From the NCBI GenBank assembly GCA_949295395.1, contig CASFLB010000059.1, positions 1 through 7,635 of the forward strand: a DNA stretch of 7,635 nucleotides, read 5' to 3'. Source of the stretch: an uncultured Pseudomonadota bacterium. GTDB lineage: Bacteria; Pseudomonadota; Alphaproteobacteria; RF32; CAG-239. Positions within the stretch are counted from its first letter, which is position 1. Each line of letters begins with the position of its first letter. Below are positions 1 through 4,938 of the stretch, in pieces. The translations under genes and the position numbers were made by a program. Under the pieces are notes generated by a model. It had not been told where the DNA came from and did no database searches. It worked only from the letters and a program-made list of their open reading frames with translations.

Positions 1-15
1 TCGCGACTTTATCAT
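1..15 (-). CDS. 5' end of an unidentified gene leaving the window (partial)
   Basis: An ATG (complement of 13-15) is followed by four more open codons (M-I-K-S-R) before the window edge. The product cannot be identified from five residues. The start is supported by a ribosome binding site AGGTGA (complement of 20-25) four bases upstream and by a near-consensus promoter at 51-79 on the same strand, giving a leader of roughly 30 nt. It lies downstream of the ELM1-family gene on the same strand but is separated from it by a terminator and its own promoter, so it is probably an independent transcription unit. Confidence 0.5.
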
Positions 16-19
16 AATA

Positions 20-25
20 TCACCT
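20..25 (-). promoter_or_regulatory. Ribosome binding site of the left-edge gene
   Basis: On the minus strand this reads AGGTGA within an AAAAAGGTGA run, a six-base match to the 16S anti-Shine-Dalgarno, with four bases between it and the ATG at 15-13. It is the main reason for accepting that start. Confidence 0.55.
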
Positions 26-50
26 TTTTACAGCTTGCCTTCACGACTCG

Positions 51-79
51 ATTATATCAAATTTTCGATAAGCTTTCAA
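51..79 (-). promoter_or_regulatory. Sigma70-type promoter, extended -10
   Basis: On the minus strand TTGAAA (complement of 74-79) is followed after exactly 17 bases by TATAAT (complement of 51-56). The -10 is preceded by TGA, giving an extended -10 (TGn-TATAAT). The -35 matches consensus at five of six positions and the -10 at six of six. It lies between the ELM1 terminator and the start codon at 15, which makes it the best promoter in the window. Transcription would begin near position 44. Confidence 0.75.
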
Positions 80-113
80 GATGAATTTTGCAAATGGGCT
101 GAATTTTGGGCGT

Positions 114-142
114 AAAAAAACGGAGCAGTTTTGCGCTCCGTT
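114..142 (-). terminator. Rho-independent terminator after the ELM1-family gene
   Basis: The eight-base arms 119-126 (AACGGAGC) and 135-142 (GCTCCGTT) pair perfectly around an eight-base loop. On the minus strand the hairpin runs into seven T residues (complement of 114-120). It starts 20 bases past the stop codon of the ELM1-family gene and fits a classic intrinsic terminator for it. Confidence 0.85.
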
Positions 143-161
143 GGTAAATTTAATTTTCTGC

Positions 162-1133
162 TTACAGTTTTTCTATCCTGTCAGCAATGTCTTTGGCCGG
201 ATTTAGCGTGGCTTTGGGCTTGAAATCAATGTTATTGTTTTCAATATAATCGGCGTATCCTCCGGCAACCAAAGATTTTATAAACCGCTCGTGTTTGGGC
301 GTTAACCAGCCTTCGCCGCGGAAAATATAAACAGGTCTGCCTGTACCGCAAGCCTCACAGCACATTGAAACCGAATCCCCGCTCACGATAATTTTATCTG
401 CGCAGGCTAAATATCCCATATAGGGATTTTCAGACTTGTCTCCCCATAAAAATGTGTATTGCGGAATGCCTTCTAAAACCTTCATAATCAAATTTTCCGC
501 TTCTTGTCCGGTGCGTTTGGAATCGGTTATCAATAAAGAACCGCCGACCTTATCATGAAAAGCTTTGACCGCTTGTCCTAAAGATAAGGCGTTTTTTAAG
601 CTAAAAGGCTTACCCTTTATACTTCCGCCAATAATAACAGCCGTTTGGGGCGATGTTAAATCAGCAAAGCGTTCTTGCCAATATTTGCGGGCTTCTGTTA
701 ATTTTTCTTCGGTGATGCGGTGCGGTGAACCGGTTGTATACATCACATTTTTTCCTTTTATTTTATCTTTATCATGCTCGGGAACCGCAATAATCGCAAA
801 GTCCTTTCTTCCCCAAAAACCAGGGTAAAGCAACTGAATTATTTTTGTTTTGTTTCCTGATTTTTTTCTTATCCAGCGAGCGATTGGCGCTGTTCTACGG
901 CTTCCTGATAAAACAATATCCGGAAAATCTTGGCTTATGCCTTGTTTGCTTTCGTCACTAACCCCTATTAGGCTCCGCCCACGCAGAAAATTCGGCAAAC
1001 CTGCAAGTTTGGTATAAATCAACGGTTTTTCTTCAATCTCATATTTTGATAAGCTTAGTTGTCCGGCGACTCCTCGAACTTGCCCATTGCTTCCCATGCG
1101 GTCGTCGATTAATACCCATACTTTCTTTTTCAT
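162..1133 (-). CDS. Mitochondrial fission ELM1 family protein (DUF1022)
   Basis: A 323-aa protein with the full-length layout of the ELM1/DUF1022 family. The N-terminal strand and turn carry VWVLIDDRMGSNGQ (residues 5-18). A middle block PDIVLSGSRRTAPIARWIRK lies at 71-90, followed by a PEHD motif at 118-121 and GSPHRI at 135-140. The most diagnostic block is at 236-271: NPYMGYLACAD, then SGDSVSM, then EACGTGRPVYIF. In plants ELM1 recruits a dynamin-related protein to mitochondria. The bacterial members, common in Alphaproteobacteria, have no established role; they have been described as predicted sugar-nucleotide enzymes and the fold looks glycosyltransferase-like, so a cell-envelope function is possible but inferred. 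There is no signal peptide or membrane segment, so it should be cytosolic. The start is the ATG at 1133, with AGAGGG (complement of 1144-1149) ten bases upstream. It is transcribed divergently from the small secreted protein gene at 1206 and ends at its own terminator. Confidence 0.9.
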   Translation of the reverse strand: MKKKVWVLIDDRMGSNGQVRGVAGQLSLSKYEIEEKPLIYTKLAGLPNFLRGRSLIGVSDESKQGISQDFPDIVLSGSRRTAPIARWIRKKSGNKTKIIQLLYPGFWGRKDFAIIAVPEHDKDKIKGKNVMYTTGSPHRITEEKLTEARKYWQERFADLTSPQTAVIIGGSIKGKPFSLKNALSLGQAVKAFHDKVGGSLLITDSKRTGQEAENLIMKVLEGIPQYTFLWGDKSENPYMGYLACADKIIVSGDSVSMCCEACGTGRPVYIFRGEGWLTPKHERFIKSLVAGGYADYIENNNIDFKPKATLNPAKDIADRIEKL

Positions 1134-1165
1134 GATATGCTAACCCTCTGTTAATCCCTTTCTTC

Positions 1166-1176
1166 TATACTATAAC
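1166..1176. promoter_or_regulatory. Possible overlapping divergent -10 elements
   Basis: The 72-base gap between the divergent genes at 1133 and 1206 contains TATACT (1166-1171) and TATAAC (1171-1176) on the plus strand and TATAGT (complement of 1169-1174) on the minus strand. The only -35 I can align is a weak CTGTTA (1148-1153), 17 bases before TATAAC. Both genes need a promoter somewhere in this gap, but exact positions are uncertain. Confidence 0.3.
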
Positions 1177-1205
1177 TTATCAAATTTTTCTCAAGGAGTT
1201 TTTTT

Positions 1206-1511
1206 ATGAAATCTTTTATTTTATGCGTTTTATTTTCGGCGATCTTGTTTTCGCCCAAAGTTTATGCTCAATATTCGTCCCAAAAAGACGCTGCCTATCT
1301 TGCTACAATTAAGGCTGTCGCTGATTATAAAATTAATGATCAAGAAGAACTTGATAAAGTTGAAGAGCTTCGTCAAAGCCCTGCCTTTAATAAAAAACTG
1401 CAAAAAATGCTTGATAAACTTTCAAATGAAAGAACCAAAAACTCAACAAATCAACGAATCCTCAAAATTTTGAAAGATGCTGGCAAGCAAATTTATGATG
1501 AGCTGAATTAA
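1206..1511 (+). CDS. Small secreted hypothetical protein, 101 aa
   Basis: I do not recognise this family. The N terminus is a clear Sec signal peptide: Lys2, a hydrophobic core at about residues 4-15, and a V-Y-A cleavage site, giving a mature protein from Gln22 of about 80 residues. The mature part is charged and predicted by eye to be almost wholly helical, with a Lys/Glu-rich centre (about residues 46-76) and no cysteine, so it is probably a small periplasmic helical protein. AAGGAG at 1193-1198, seven bases before the ATG, fixes the start. It is followed by a 31-aa ORF and a second secreted protein on the same strand with no terminator between, so the three may be co-transcribed, although a separate -10 lies at 1534. 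Confidence 0.75.
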   Translation: MKSFILCVLFSAILFSPKVYAQYSSQKDAAYLATIKAVADYKINDQEELDKVEELRQSPAFNKKLQKMLDKLSNERTKNSTNQRILKILKDAGKQIYDELN

Positions 1512-1533
1512 ACTTTGATTAATCTTATTGTTC

Positions 1534-1539
1534 TATAAT
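1534..1539 (+). promoter_or_regulatory. Perfect -10 hexamer ahead of the 31-aa ORF
   Basis: TATAAT sits in the 64-base gap after the stop at 1511 and 37 bases before the ATG at 1576. The sequence 17 bases further upstream (AACTTT, 1511-1516) is a poor -35, and TTGATT (1515-1520) is too close at 13 bases. It may be an internal promoter for the 31-aa ORF and the gene after it. Confidence 0.3.
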
Positions 1540-1575
1540 CCTTTTATCTTATTACTTAACTTGTCGGAGGCGGTT

Positions 1576-1671
1576 ATGAAGAAAATTGAACCTGAAACAA
1601 AGTCTGTGCTTGAAGAAATTGAAGCTTTGCGCTTGAGCTTGTTTAAAAACCTCTCTTCGGCAAATTCTTAG
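1576..1671 (+). CDS. 31-aa small protein or leader peptide
   Basis: A 31-codon ORF from ATG 1576 to TAG 1671. GGAGG (1566-1570) lies five bases ahead of the ATG, the strongest ribosome binding site in this part of the window, which argues that the ORF is translated. The peptide begins MKKIEPETKSVLEEIEALRL and continues for eleven mostly small or polar residues. It looks like one amphipathic helix with no signal peptide or membrane segment. I recognise no family. Its stop falls 16 bases before the favoured start of the secreted protein at 1688, so translation of the two may be coupled. It could be a true small protein, a leader peptide, or the remnant of a longer gene. Confidence 0.5.
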   Translation: MKKIEPETKSVLEEIEALRLSLFKNLSSANS

Positions 1672-1687
1672 TCTGATGAGGCTTTTC

Positions 1688-2188
1688 ATGAAAAAATTGT
1701 GCTTCTTTCTTTTTTCTTTGTCTTTTGTGATGACTGCATCTTATGCTTTTGCCGAGACCGGTGAAGAAGCTCGAAAGGAGCTTGAACGTCAAGATATTAC
1801 TTCTTATCAACAAAAGGTGGCCGAATGGAAAGCTCAGCACCGTAATGCTAAGCTTGCCCCTCCTCGTCTGGGAGAAAATGTTAAGGTTTTTCCGGCAAGC
1901 TATGTTCCTAAAAAAACACCGCTTGATCCTGGAAATGATTTGGCTTTTGATGATCGTCGTTATAAAAAATACCCCAATGCTGTTCGCCGCTTGTTGGATA
2001 ATGTTAATGTGCGTGATCAGTCCGAAAATCAAATTACTTACATTTATCATAACGCACGCATTGATGAACTTGCTTTCTTGGCAGCCGAATATTGTTATAA
2101 TCAGAAAAAAAGCAAGGCCTTTTTACAAAAAATTACTCTTTACCAAAACAGAGCACGGCTTGCAACTTTTGACTGCGTCAACTTGTAA
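1688..2188 (+). CDS. Secreted hypothetical protein with two cysteines, 166 aa
   Basis: I do not recognise this family. A Sec signal peptide (MKK, a hydrophobic stretch at about residues 4-19, cleavage after A-F-A at 20-22) precedes a mature domain of about 144 residues. That domain has a charged helical start (24-52), a proline-containing linker (57-83), a basic patch DDRRYKKYPNAVRR (88-101), and a helical C-terminal part. Its only two cysteines are Cys136 and Cys163, suggesting a single periplasmic disulfide. I chose the ATG at 1688 because GAGG (1678-1681) lies six bases upstream and the signal peptide begins cleanly there. An in-frame ATG at 1676 would add four residues and lacks such a site. 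It follows the 31-aa ORF and precedes the J-protein gene. Confidence 0.75.
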   Translation: MKKLCFFLFSLSFVMTASYAFAETGEEARKELERQDITSYQQKVAEWKAQHRNAKLAPPRLGENVKVFPASYVPKKTPLDPGNDLAFDDRRYKKYPNAVRRLLDNVNVRDQSENQITYIYHNARIDELAFLAAEYCYNQKKSKAFLQKITLYQNRARLATFDCVNL

Positions 2189-2211
2189 CTCGCCTTTTGA
2201 TTCACTATATA
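2183..2211 (+). promoter_or_regulatory. Possible promoter for the J-protein operon
   Basis: TTGTAA (2183-2188, overlapping the upstream stop codon) is followed after 17 bases by TATATA (2206-2211), each matching four of six consensus positions. An alternative pair with the same spacing is TTGATT (2197-2202) and TATGGT (2220-2225). Neither is strong. No terminator precedes the operon, so read-through from upstream is also possible. Confidence 0.3.
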
Positions 2212-2249
2212 TCTCTTAGTATGGTTTTGTTTTTGAGGCTTATGTTACC

Positions 2250-3194
2250 ATGAAAGATTTATATTCTGTTCTCGGAGTGTCTAAATCCGCCAGCGAAGCG
2301 GAAATCAAGTCGGCTTACCGTAAGCTCGCTCGTAAATATCACCCCGACCTTAATAAAGATAATAAAGATGCGGCCGAGAAGTTTAAGGAAGTTTCGGCGG
2401 CTTATGATATTCTTGGCTCAAAAGAAAAACGCCAAAAATATGATAATAACGAAATTGATGCGGAAGGAAAACCGACCGGTTTTGGCGCTGGTTTTGGCAA
2501 TGGCTTTGGCGGTGGTCAAGGCTTTGGCCAAGATGGTGGATTTTATTCTTATTCAACCTCGGGAAACCCGTTCGGTAAACGCGGTAGCTCGGCCGGATTC
2601 GATTTTTCTTCTATCTTTGGTGATGATATTTTTTCTCAATTTAGCGGCGGGCAAAATTTTAGCGGCGGTGCTAGGCGTGTTCGCAAAGGTGACGATATTG
2701 CCTATACCATGTCGATTTCTTTCCTTGATGCCGCCCTTGGTATTGAGCAAAAAGTTTTTATCGGAAATAAAACAATTAATGTCAAAATTCCATCCGGCTC
2801 AGCTGATGGACAAACTTTGCGGCTGAAAGGGCTTGGACAACCCAGCCCTAATGGCGGTGAAAGCGGCGATGTTTTGATTACACTTAAGGTACAACCTCAT
2901 CCTTATTTCAAAGCTGAGGGAAATAATATCTTGCTTGATTTGCCGATTTCGCTTAAAGAGGCTGTTCTCGGTGCAAAAGTTACCGTACCAACTATTTCCG
3001 GCAAAGTGGCTGTTAAAATTCCGCCTTATGCTGATTCAGGCGAAAAGCTCCGCCTTAAAGGAAAAGGTATTAAATCTAAAAATTCTGTCGGTGATCAGAT
3101 TATTACCCTTAAGATTATTACCTCTAAATCTAAGAGTTCTGAACTGGAAAATGCTGCCACTCACCTTCCGGATATTGATGTTAGGAACTTTTAG
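2250..3194 (+). CDS. Class B (CbpA-like) J-domain co-chaperone
   Basis: A 314-aa Hsp40 that should stimulate DnaK ATPase activity and deliver unfolded clients in the cytosol. The J domain occupies residues 1-66 with the catalytic HPD at 31-33, flanked by helix II (AYRKLARKY) and helix III (EKFKEVSAAYDIL). A long Gly/Phe-rich region runs from about 77 to 140. Two beta-rich C-terminal substrate-binding domains follow, at about 146-215 and 217-292, with typical blocks PISLKEAVLGAKVTVPT (232-248) and GEKLRLKGKGIK (264-275). There is no four-repeat CxxCxGxG zinc finger, so it is a CbpA/DjlA-independent class B protein rather than canonical DnaJ, and its length is normal for CbpA. The ATG at 2250 begins the J domain exactly; GAGG at 2235-2238 is 11 bases away, a rather long spacing. 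It probably heads an operon with the two genes that follow. Confidence 0.9.
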   Translation: MKDLYSVLGVSKSASEAEIKSAYRKLARKYHPDLNKDNKDAAEKFKEVSAAYDILGSKEKRQKYDNNEIDAEGKPTGFGAGFGNGFGGGQGFGQDGGFYSYSTSGNPFGKRGSSAGFDFSSIFGDDIFSQFSGGQNFSGGARRVRKGDDIAYTMSISFLDAALGIEQKVFIGNKTINVKIPSGSADGQTLRLKGLGQPSPNGGESGDVLITLKVQPHPYFKAEGNNILLDLPISLKEAVLGAKVTVPTISGKVAVKIPPYADSGEKLRLKGKGIKSKNSVGDQIITLKIITSKSKSSELENAATHLPDIDVRNF

Positions 3195-3196
3195 CC

Positions 3197-3760
3197 ATGC
3201 TTTTGGACCAACTGCGCGATTTTGAATGGCTGAATGAACCCAAAGAGGTTAATTTTCATGACGGCGGAATGTCTATTCTTGCCCTTAATCATACCGATTT
3301 TTGGCAAAATAAAGCTCGTAATGTTCACAAAGACGACGGACATTTCTTTTTTGCTCGGAAAACCGGAAATTTTATCCTAACCCTTCATTGGAAGTTTTTA
3401 CCAATCCAAAATTTCCAGCAGTGTGGTCTGATGCTTCGCTTTGATGAGCAAAATTGGATGAAAGCGTCTTTGATGTTTGATAATCCCGATAACCCTAAAC
3501 TCGGAAGCTGTGTTTGTAACGGAGGTTTTACCGACTGGGCGTTAATGCCCGTTTCAAAAAATCTCTCAGAGCTATGGTTGAGGGTCAAACGTCAAAACGG
3601 TGATTATCTTCTTTTTGCCTCTTTTGATGGTATTTCTTTTGGGCAAATACGGCTTTTTAATTTTTTGAATGAAGATGTGGAGATTAAAGCCGGTGCTTAT
3701 CTTTGCGCTCCTAATTCTGATGATTTTGAGCCTGTTCTTTGTAAACTTGATTTTGATTAA
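3197..3760 (+). CDS. DUF1349 domain protein (concanavalin A-like fold)
   Basis: A 187-aa protein, entirely DUF1349 and of normal length for the family. Recognisable blocks in order are FEWLNEP (9-15), DFW (34-36), QCGLMLRFDEQNWMKASL (75-92), TDWALMP (112-118), LWLRVKRQNGDY (126-137), FDGISFGQIRL (143-153) and AGAYLCAP (165-172). Family members adopt a beta-sandwich resembling carbohydrate-binding lectin folds, and yeast REE1 belongs to it, but no biochemical role is settled. There is no signal peptide, so it should be cytosolic. The ATG lies only 2 nt after the stop of the J-protein gene, with AGGA (3183-3186) inside that gene as a weak ribosome binding site, so translation is probably coupled. 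The nitroreductase gene begins 10 nt after its stop. Confidence 0.85.
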   Translation: MLLDQLRDFEWLNEPKEVNFHDGGMSILALNHTDFWQNKARNVHKDDGHFFFARKTGNFILTLHWKFLPIQNFQQCGLMLRFDEQNWMKASLMFDNPDNPKLGSCVCNGGFTDWALMPVSKNLSELWLRVKRQNGDYLLFASFDGISFGQIRLFNFLNEDVEIKAGAYLCAPNSDDFEPVLCKLDFD

Positions 3761-3761
3761 C

Positions 3762-3766
3762 GGAGG
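3762..3766 (+). promoter_or_regulatory. Ribosome binding site fixing the nitroreductase start
   Basis: GGAGG lies four bases before the ATG at 3771. It decides against an upstream in-frame ATG at 3669, which would overlap the DUF1349 gene by about 90 bases and bury the signal peptide. Confidence 0.75.
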
Positions 3767-3770
3767 TTTT

Positions 3771-4406
3771 ATGAAAAAAATTTATCTTTTATTCTTTTGC
3801 CTTTTATCCCTCGTTGGCTTTTCTTCTGCGTCTCATGCCGAAGAAAGTGACTCTCCTGAAACGATGGTATATTTGCCAGAGCCTCAAAAAAATATTGGTG
3901 CCCCTTTAATGAAAGCTTTAAGTGAGCGCAAAACAACACGTGAATTCAGCGTTCGTAAGATAAATGACCAAGACCTGTCAAATTTGCTGTGGGCGGCCGT
4001 CGGCATTAATCGTCCGAACGGAAAACTCACCATTCCGACCGCACGTGATGCTCGCGACTTGTCTGTTTATGTGATTAAACAAGGGGGAGCTTATCGCTAT
4101 AATTCTGAAAAAAATGCTCTTGAGCTTGTTAATCCGGCCTCTCTTATTTATACCGCGGCAAGTCAAGGCTTTGTAAAAAATGCCGATATGCTTTTGGTTT
4201 ATGTTTCAAATAATGAAAATCAAAATTATGGCGCCATGCATGCTGGCTCGGCTTATCAAAATGTTGGGCTTTATGCGGCCTCGGCCGGTATGAGCAATGT
4301 TGTTCTTGGCATGATTGATCGTAATGTTTTGCGCAAAGAGTTGCATATTAACGACAATGAGTATGTCGTTATTGCTCAGGCTCTTGGGTGGCCAAAATCT
4401 AAATAA
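3771..4406 (+). CDS. Exported nitroreductase-family protein (SagB/ThcOx type)
   Basis: A 211-aa FMN-dependent oxidoreductase-fold protein. The first 23 residues are a Sec signal peptide (MKK, hydrophobic core at 5-19, cleavage after S-H-A), so the enzyme should be periplasmic or outside the cell, unusual for a flavin nitroreductase. The domain begins at about residue 44. It has the FMN-phosphate motif SERKTTREF (51-59, Arg53 and Arg57), LLWAAVGINRP (72-82), a segment ending in GGAYRY (105-110) typical of SagB-like members, and the helix AYQNVGLYAASAGMSNVVLG (161-180). The canonical PSAG-type motif of SagB dehydrogenases is replaced by PTARDARDL (89-97). No YcaO cyclodehydratase or precursor peptide is nearby, so a role in azole-peptide synthesis is not supported. 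It is the last gene of the J-protein/DUF1349 operon and ends at a strong terminator. Its substrate is unknown. Confidence 0.85.
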   Translation: MKKIYLLFFCLLSLVGFSSASHAEESDSPETMVYLPEPQKNIGAPLMKALSERKTTREFSVRKINDQDLSNLLWAAVGINRPNGKLTIPTARDARDLSVYVIKQGGAYRYNSEKNALELVNPASLIYTAASQGFVKNADMLLVYVSNNENQNYGAMHAGSAYQNVGLYAASAGMSNVVLGMIDRNVLRKELHINDNEYVVIAQALGWPKSK

Positions 4407-4412
4407 ACATAC

Positions 4413-4448
4413 AAAATCCCCTTTAGATTTTTTTCTAAAGGGGATTTT
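4413..4448. terminator. Strong bidirectional terminator
   Basis: The 15-base arms 4413-4427 and 4434-4448 pair perfectly around a loop of six T (4428-4433). The core is ATCCCCTTTAGA against TCTAAAGGGGAT. On the plus strand the 3' arm runs into seven T (4445-4451), ending the J-protein/DUF1349/nitroreductase operon. On the minus strand the complement of 4413-4416 gives TTTT, so it can also end the gene stopping at 4450. Confidence 0.9.
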
Positions 4449-4449
4449 T

Positions 4450-4800
4450 TTACTCACTCAAGGCTTTTGCCAGTTTAATTACGGCTTCAAATCGTGTTTT
4501 AAGGTTGCGATCGGCAATGCCTGTTTCACTTTGATACTCAGCTTCTTCATACTCCTTGGTTTGGAGATACTCTGACAAGTCTTGTGCCATAATCTGAGGA
4601 ATTTTTTTGTTTGCGATTTTTCCTACCATGAGACTATCTTCACATAAAAGCAGTAAGGCTCCTGCAGCGTAGTAGAGCTTTAGTTCTGCCTTTAGAAGCT
4701 CTTTTGTTACACACTCTCTGTCCTTGGTAAGATTTGTTTCCAAAATGCTTCGAAGAACCGACATTCTTGAGGCTTCGTCACGGAAATTTACTTTTTTCAT
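4450..4800 (-). CDS. Hypothetical helical protein, 116 aa
   Basis: I do not recognise this family. From the ATG at 4800 it encodes 116 residues with no signal peptide. It appears all-helical, with a charged N-terminal half (KKVNFRDEASR at 2-12), an Ala/Leu-rich helix AAGALLLLCEDSLMVG (45-60) that is too short and too polar at its end for a convincing membrane segment, and an acidic stretch EYEEAEYQSE (83-92). An in-frame ATG at 5211 would give 253 residues, but the extra part overlaps the flavoprotein gene antisense and is biased in composition like non-coding AT-rich DNA, so I reject it. No good ribosome binding site precedes the ATG at 4800, which weakens the start call. The stop lies inside the shared terminator region. 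Confidence 0.6.
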   Translation of the reverse strand: MKKVNFRDEASRMSVLRSILETNLTKDRECVTKELLKAELKLYYAAGALLLLCEDSLMVGKIANKKIPQIMAQDLSEYLQTKEYEEAEYQSETGIADRNLKTRFEAVIKLAKALSE

Positions 4801-4938
4801 AAGAATTAAATTATTAAAATTATACACTAAATTATAAAAAAACTTGTTTTTTATATCACAATTTTTTTTAATTGCAATAGAAGGCATAAAAAAAATTACT
4901 ATATTGTTTTGTGTTTTATTGTTAAAAGGAAAAAAATA
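4801..4938. promoter_or_regulatory. AT-rich divergent intergenic region with candidate promoters
   Basis: This 138-base gap separates the divergent genes starting at 4800 and 4939 and should hold both promoters. On the minus strand TATAAT occurs twice (complement of 4819-4824 and of 4831-4836), with TTGTGA (complement of 4856-4861) 19 bases ahead of the second. On the plus strand TATATT (4900-4905) and TTGCAA (4872-4877) are present but 22 bases apart, too far for a standard pair. I see no ORF, RNA gene or clear inverted repeat here. Confidence 0.4.
4926..4930 (+). promoter_or_regulatory. Ribosome binding site fixing the flavoprotein start
   Basis: AAGGA lies eight bases before the ATG at 4939. 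It favours that start over an in-frame ATG at 4909, which would add ten residues ahead of the first beta strand of the flavodoxin fold and has no such site. Confidence 0.65.

Noticed and set aside
565..828. Plus-strand ORF of 87 codons inside the ELM1-family gene
   Set aside because: It lies antisense to well-conserved ELM1 coding sequence, has no ribosome binding site and shows no recognisable domain.
1643..2050. Minus-strand ORF of 135 codons across the secreted-protein gene
   Set aside because: It is antisense to a gene with a signal peptide and ribosome binding site, and its translation is low-complexity and lacks any known motif.
2478..2550. Repetitive GGTTTTGGC-like DNA in the J-protein gene
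   Set aside because: It encodes the expected Gly/Phe-rich region of an Hsp40 and is not an independent repeat element.
3669..3770. Upstream start for the nitroreductase gene
   Set aside because: It overlaps the DUF1349 gene and would bury a clear signal peptide. GGAGG at 3762-3766 points to the ATG at 3771.
3771..4406. RiPP (azole peptide) biosynthesis locus suggested by the SagB-like enzyme
   Set aside because: No YcaO, E1-like protein, precursor peptide or exporter is present nearby, and the enzyme is exported.
4853..4861. Shared nonamer TTGTGATAT on the minus strand upstream of both the 116-aa gene (4853-4861) and lemA (7226-7234)
   Set aside because: It resembles a CRP/FNR-type half-site, but neither copy has a matching inverted half, and a nine-base AT-rich match could arise by chance in these spacers.
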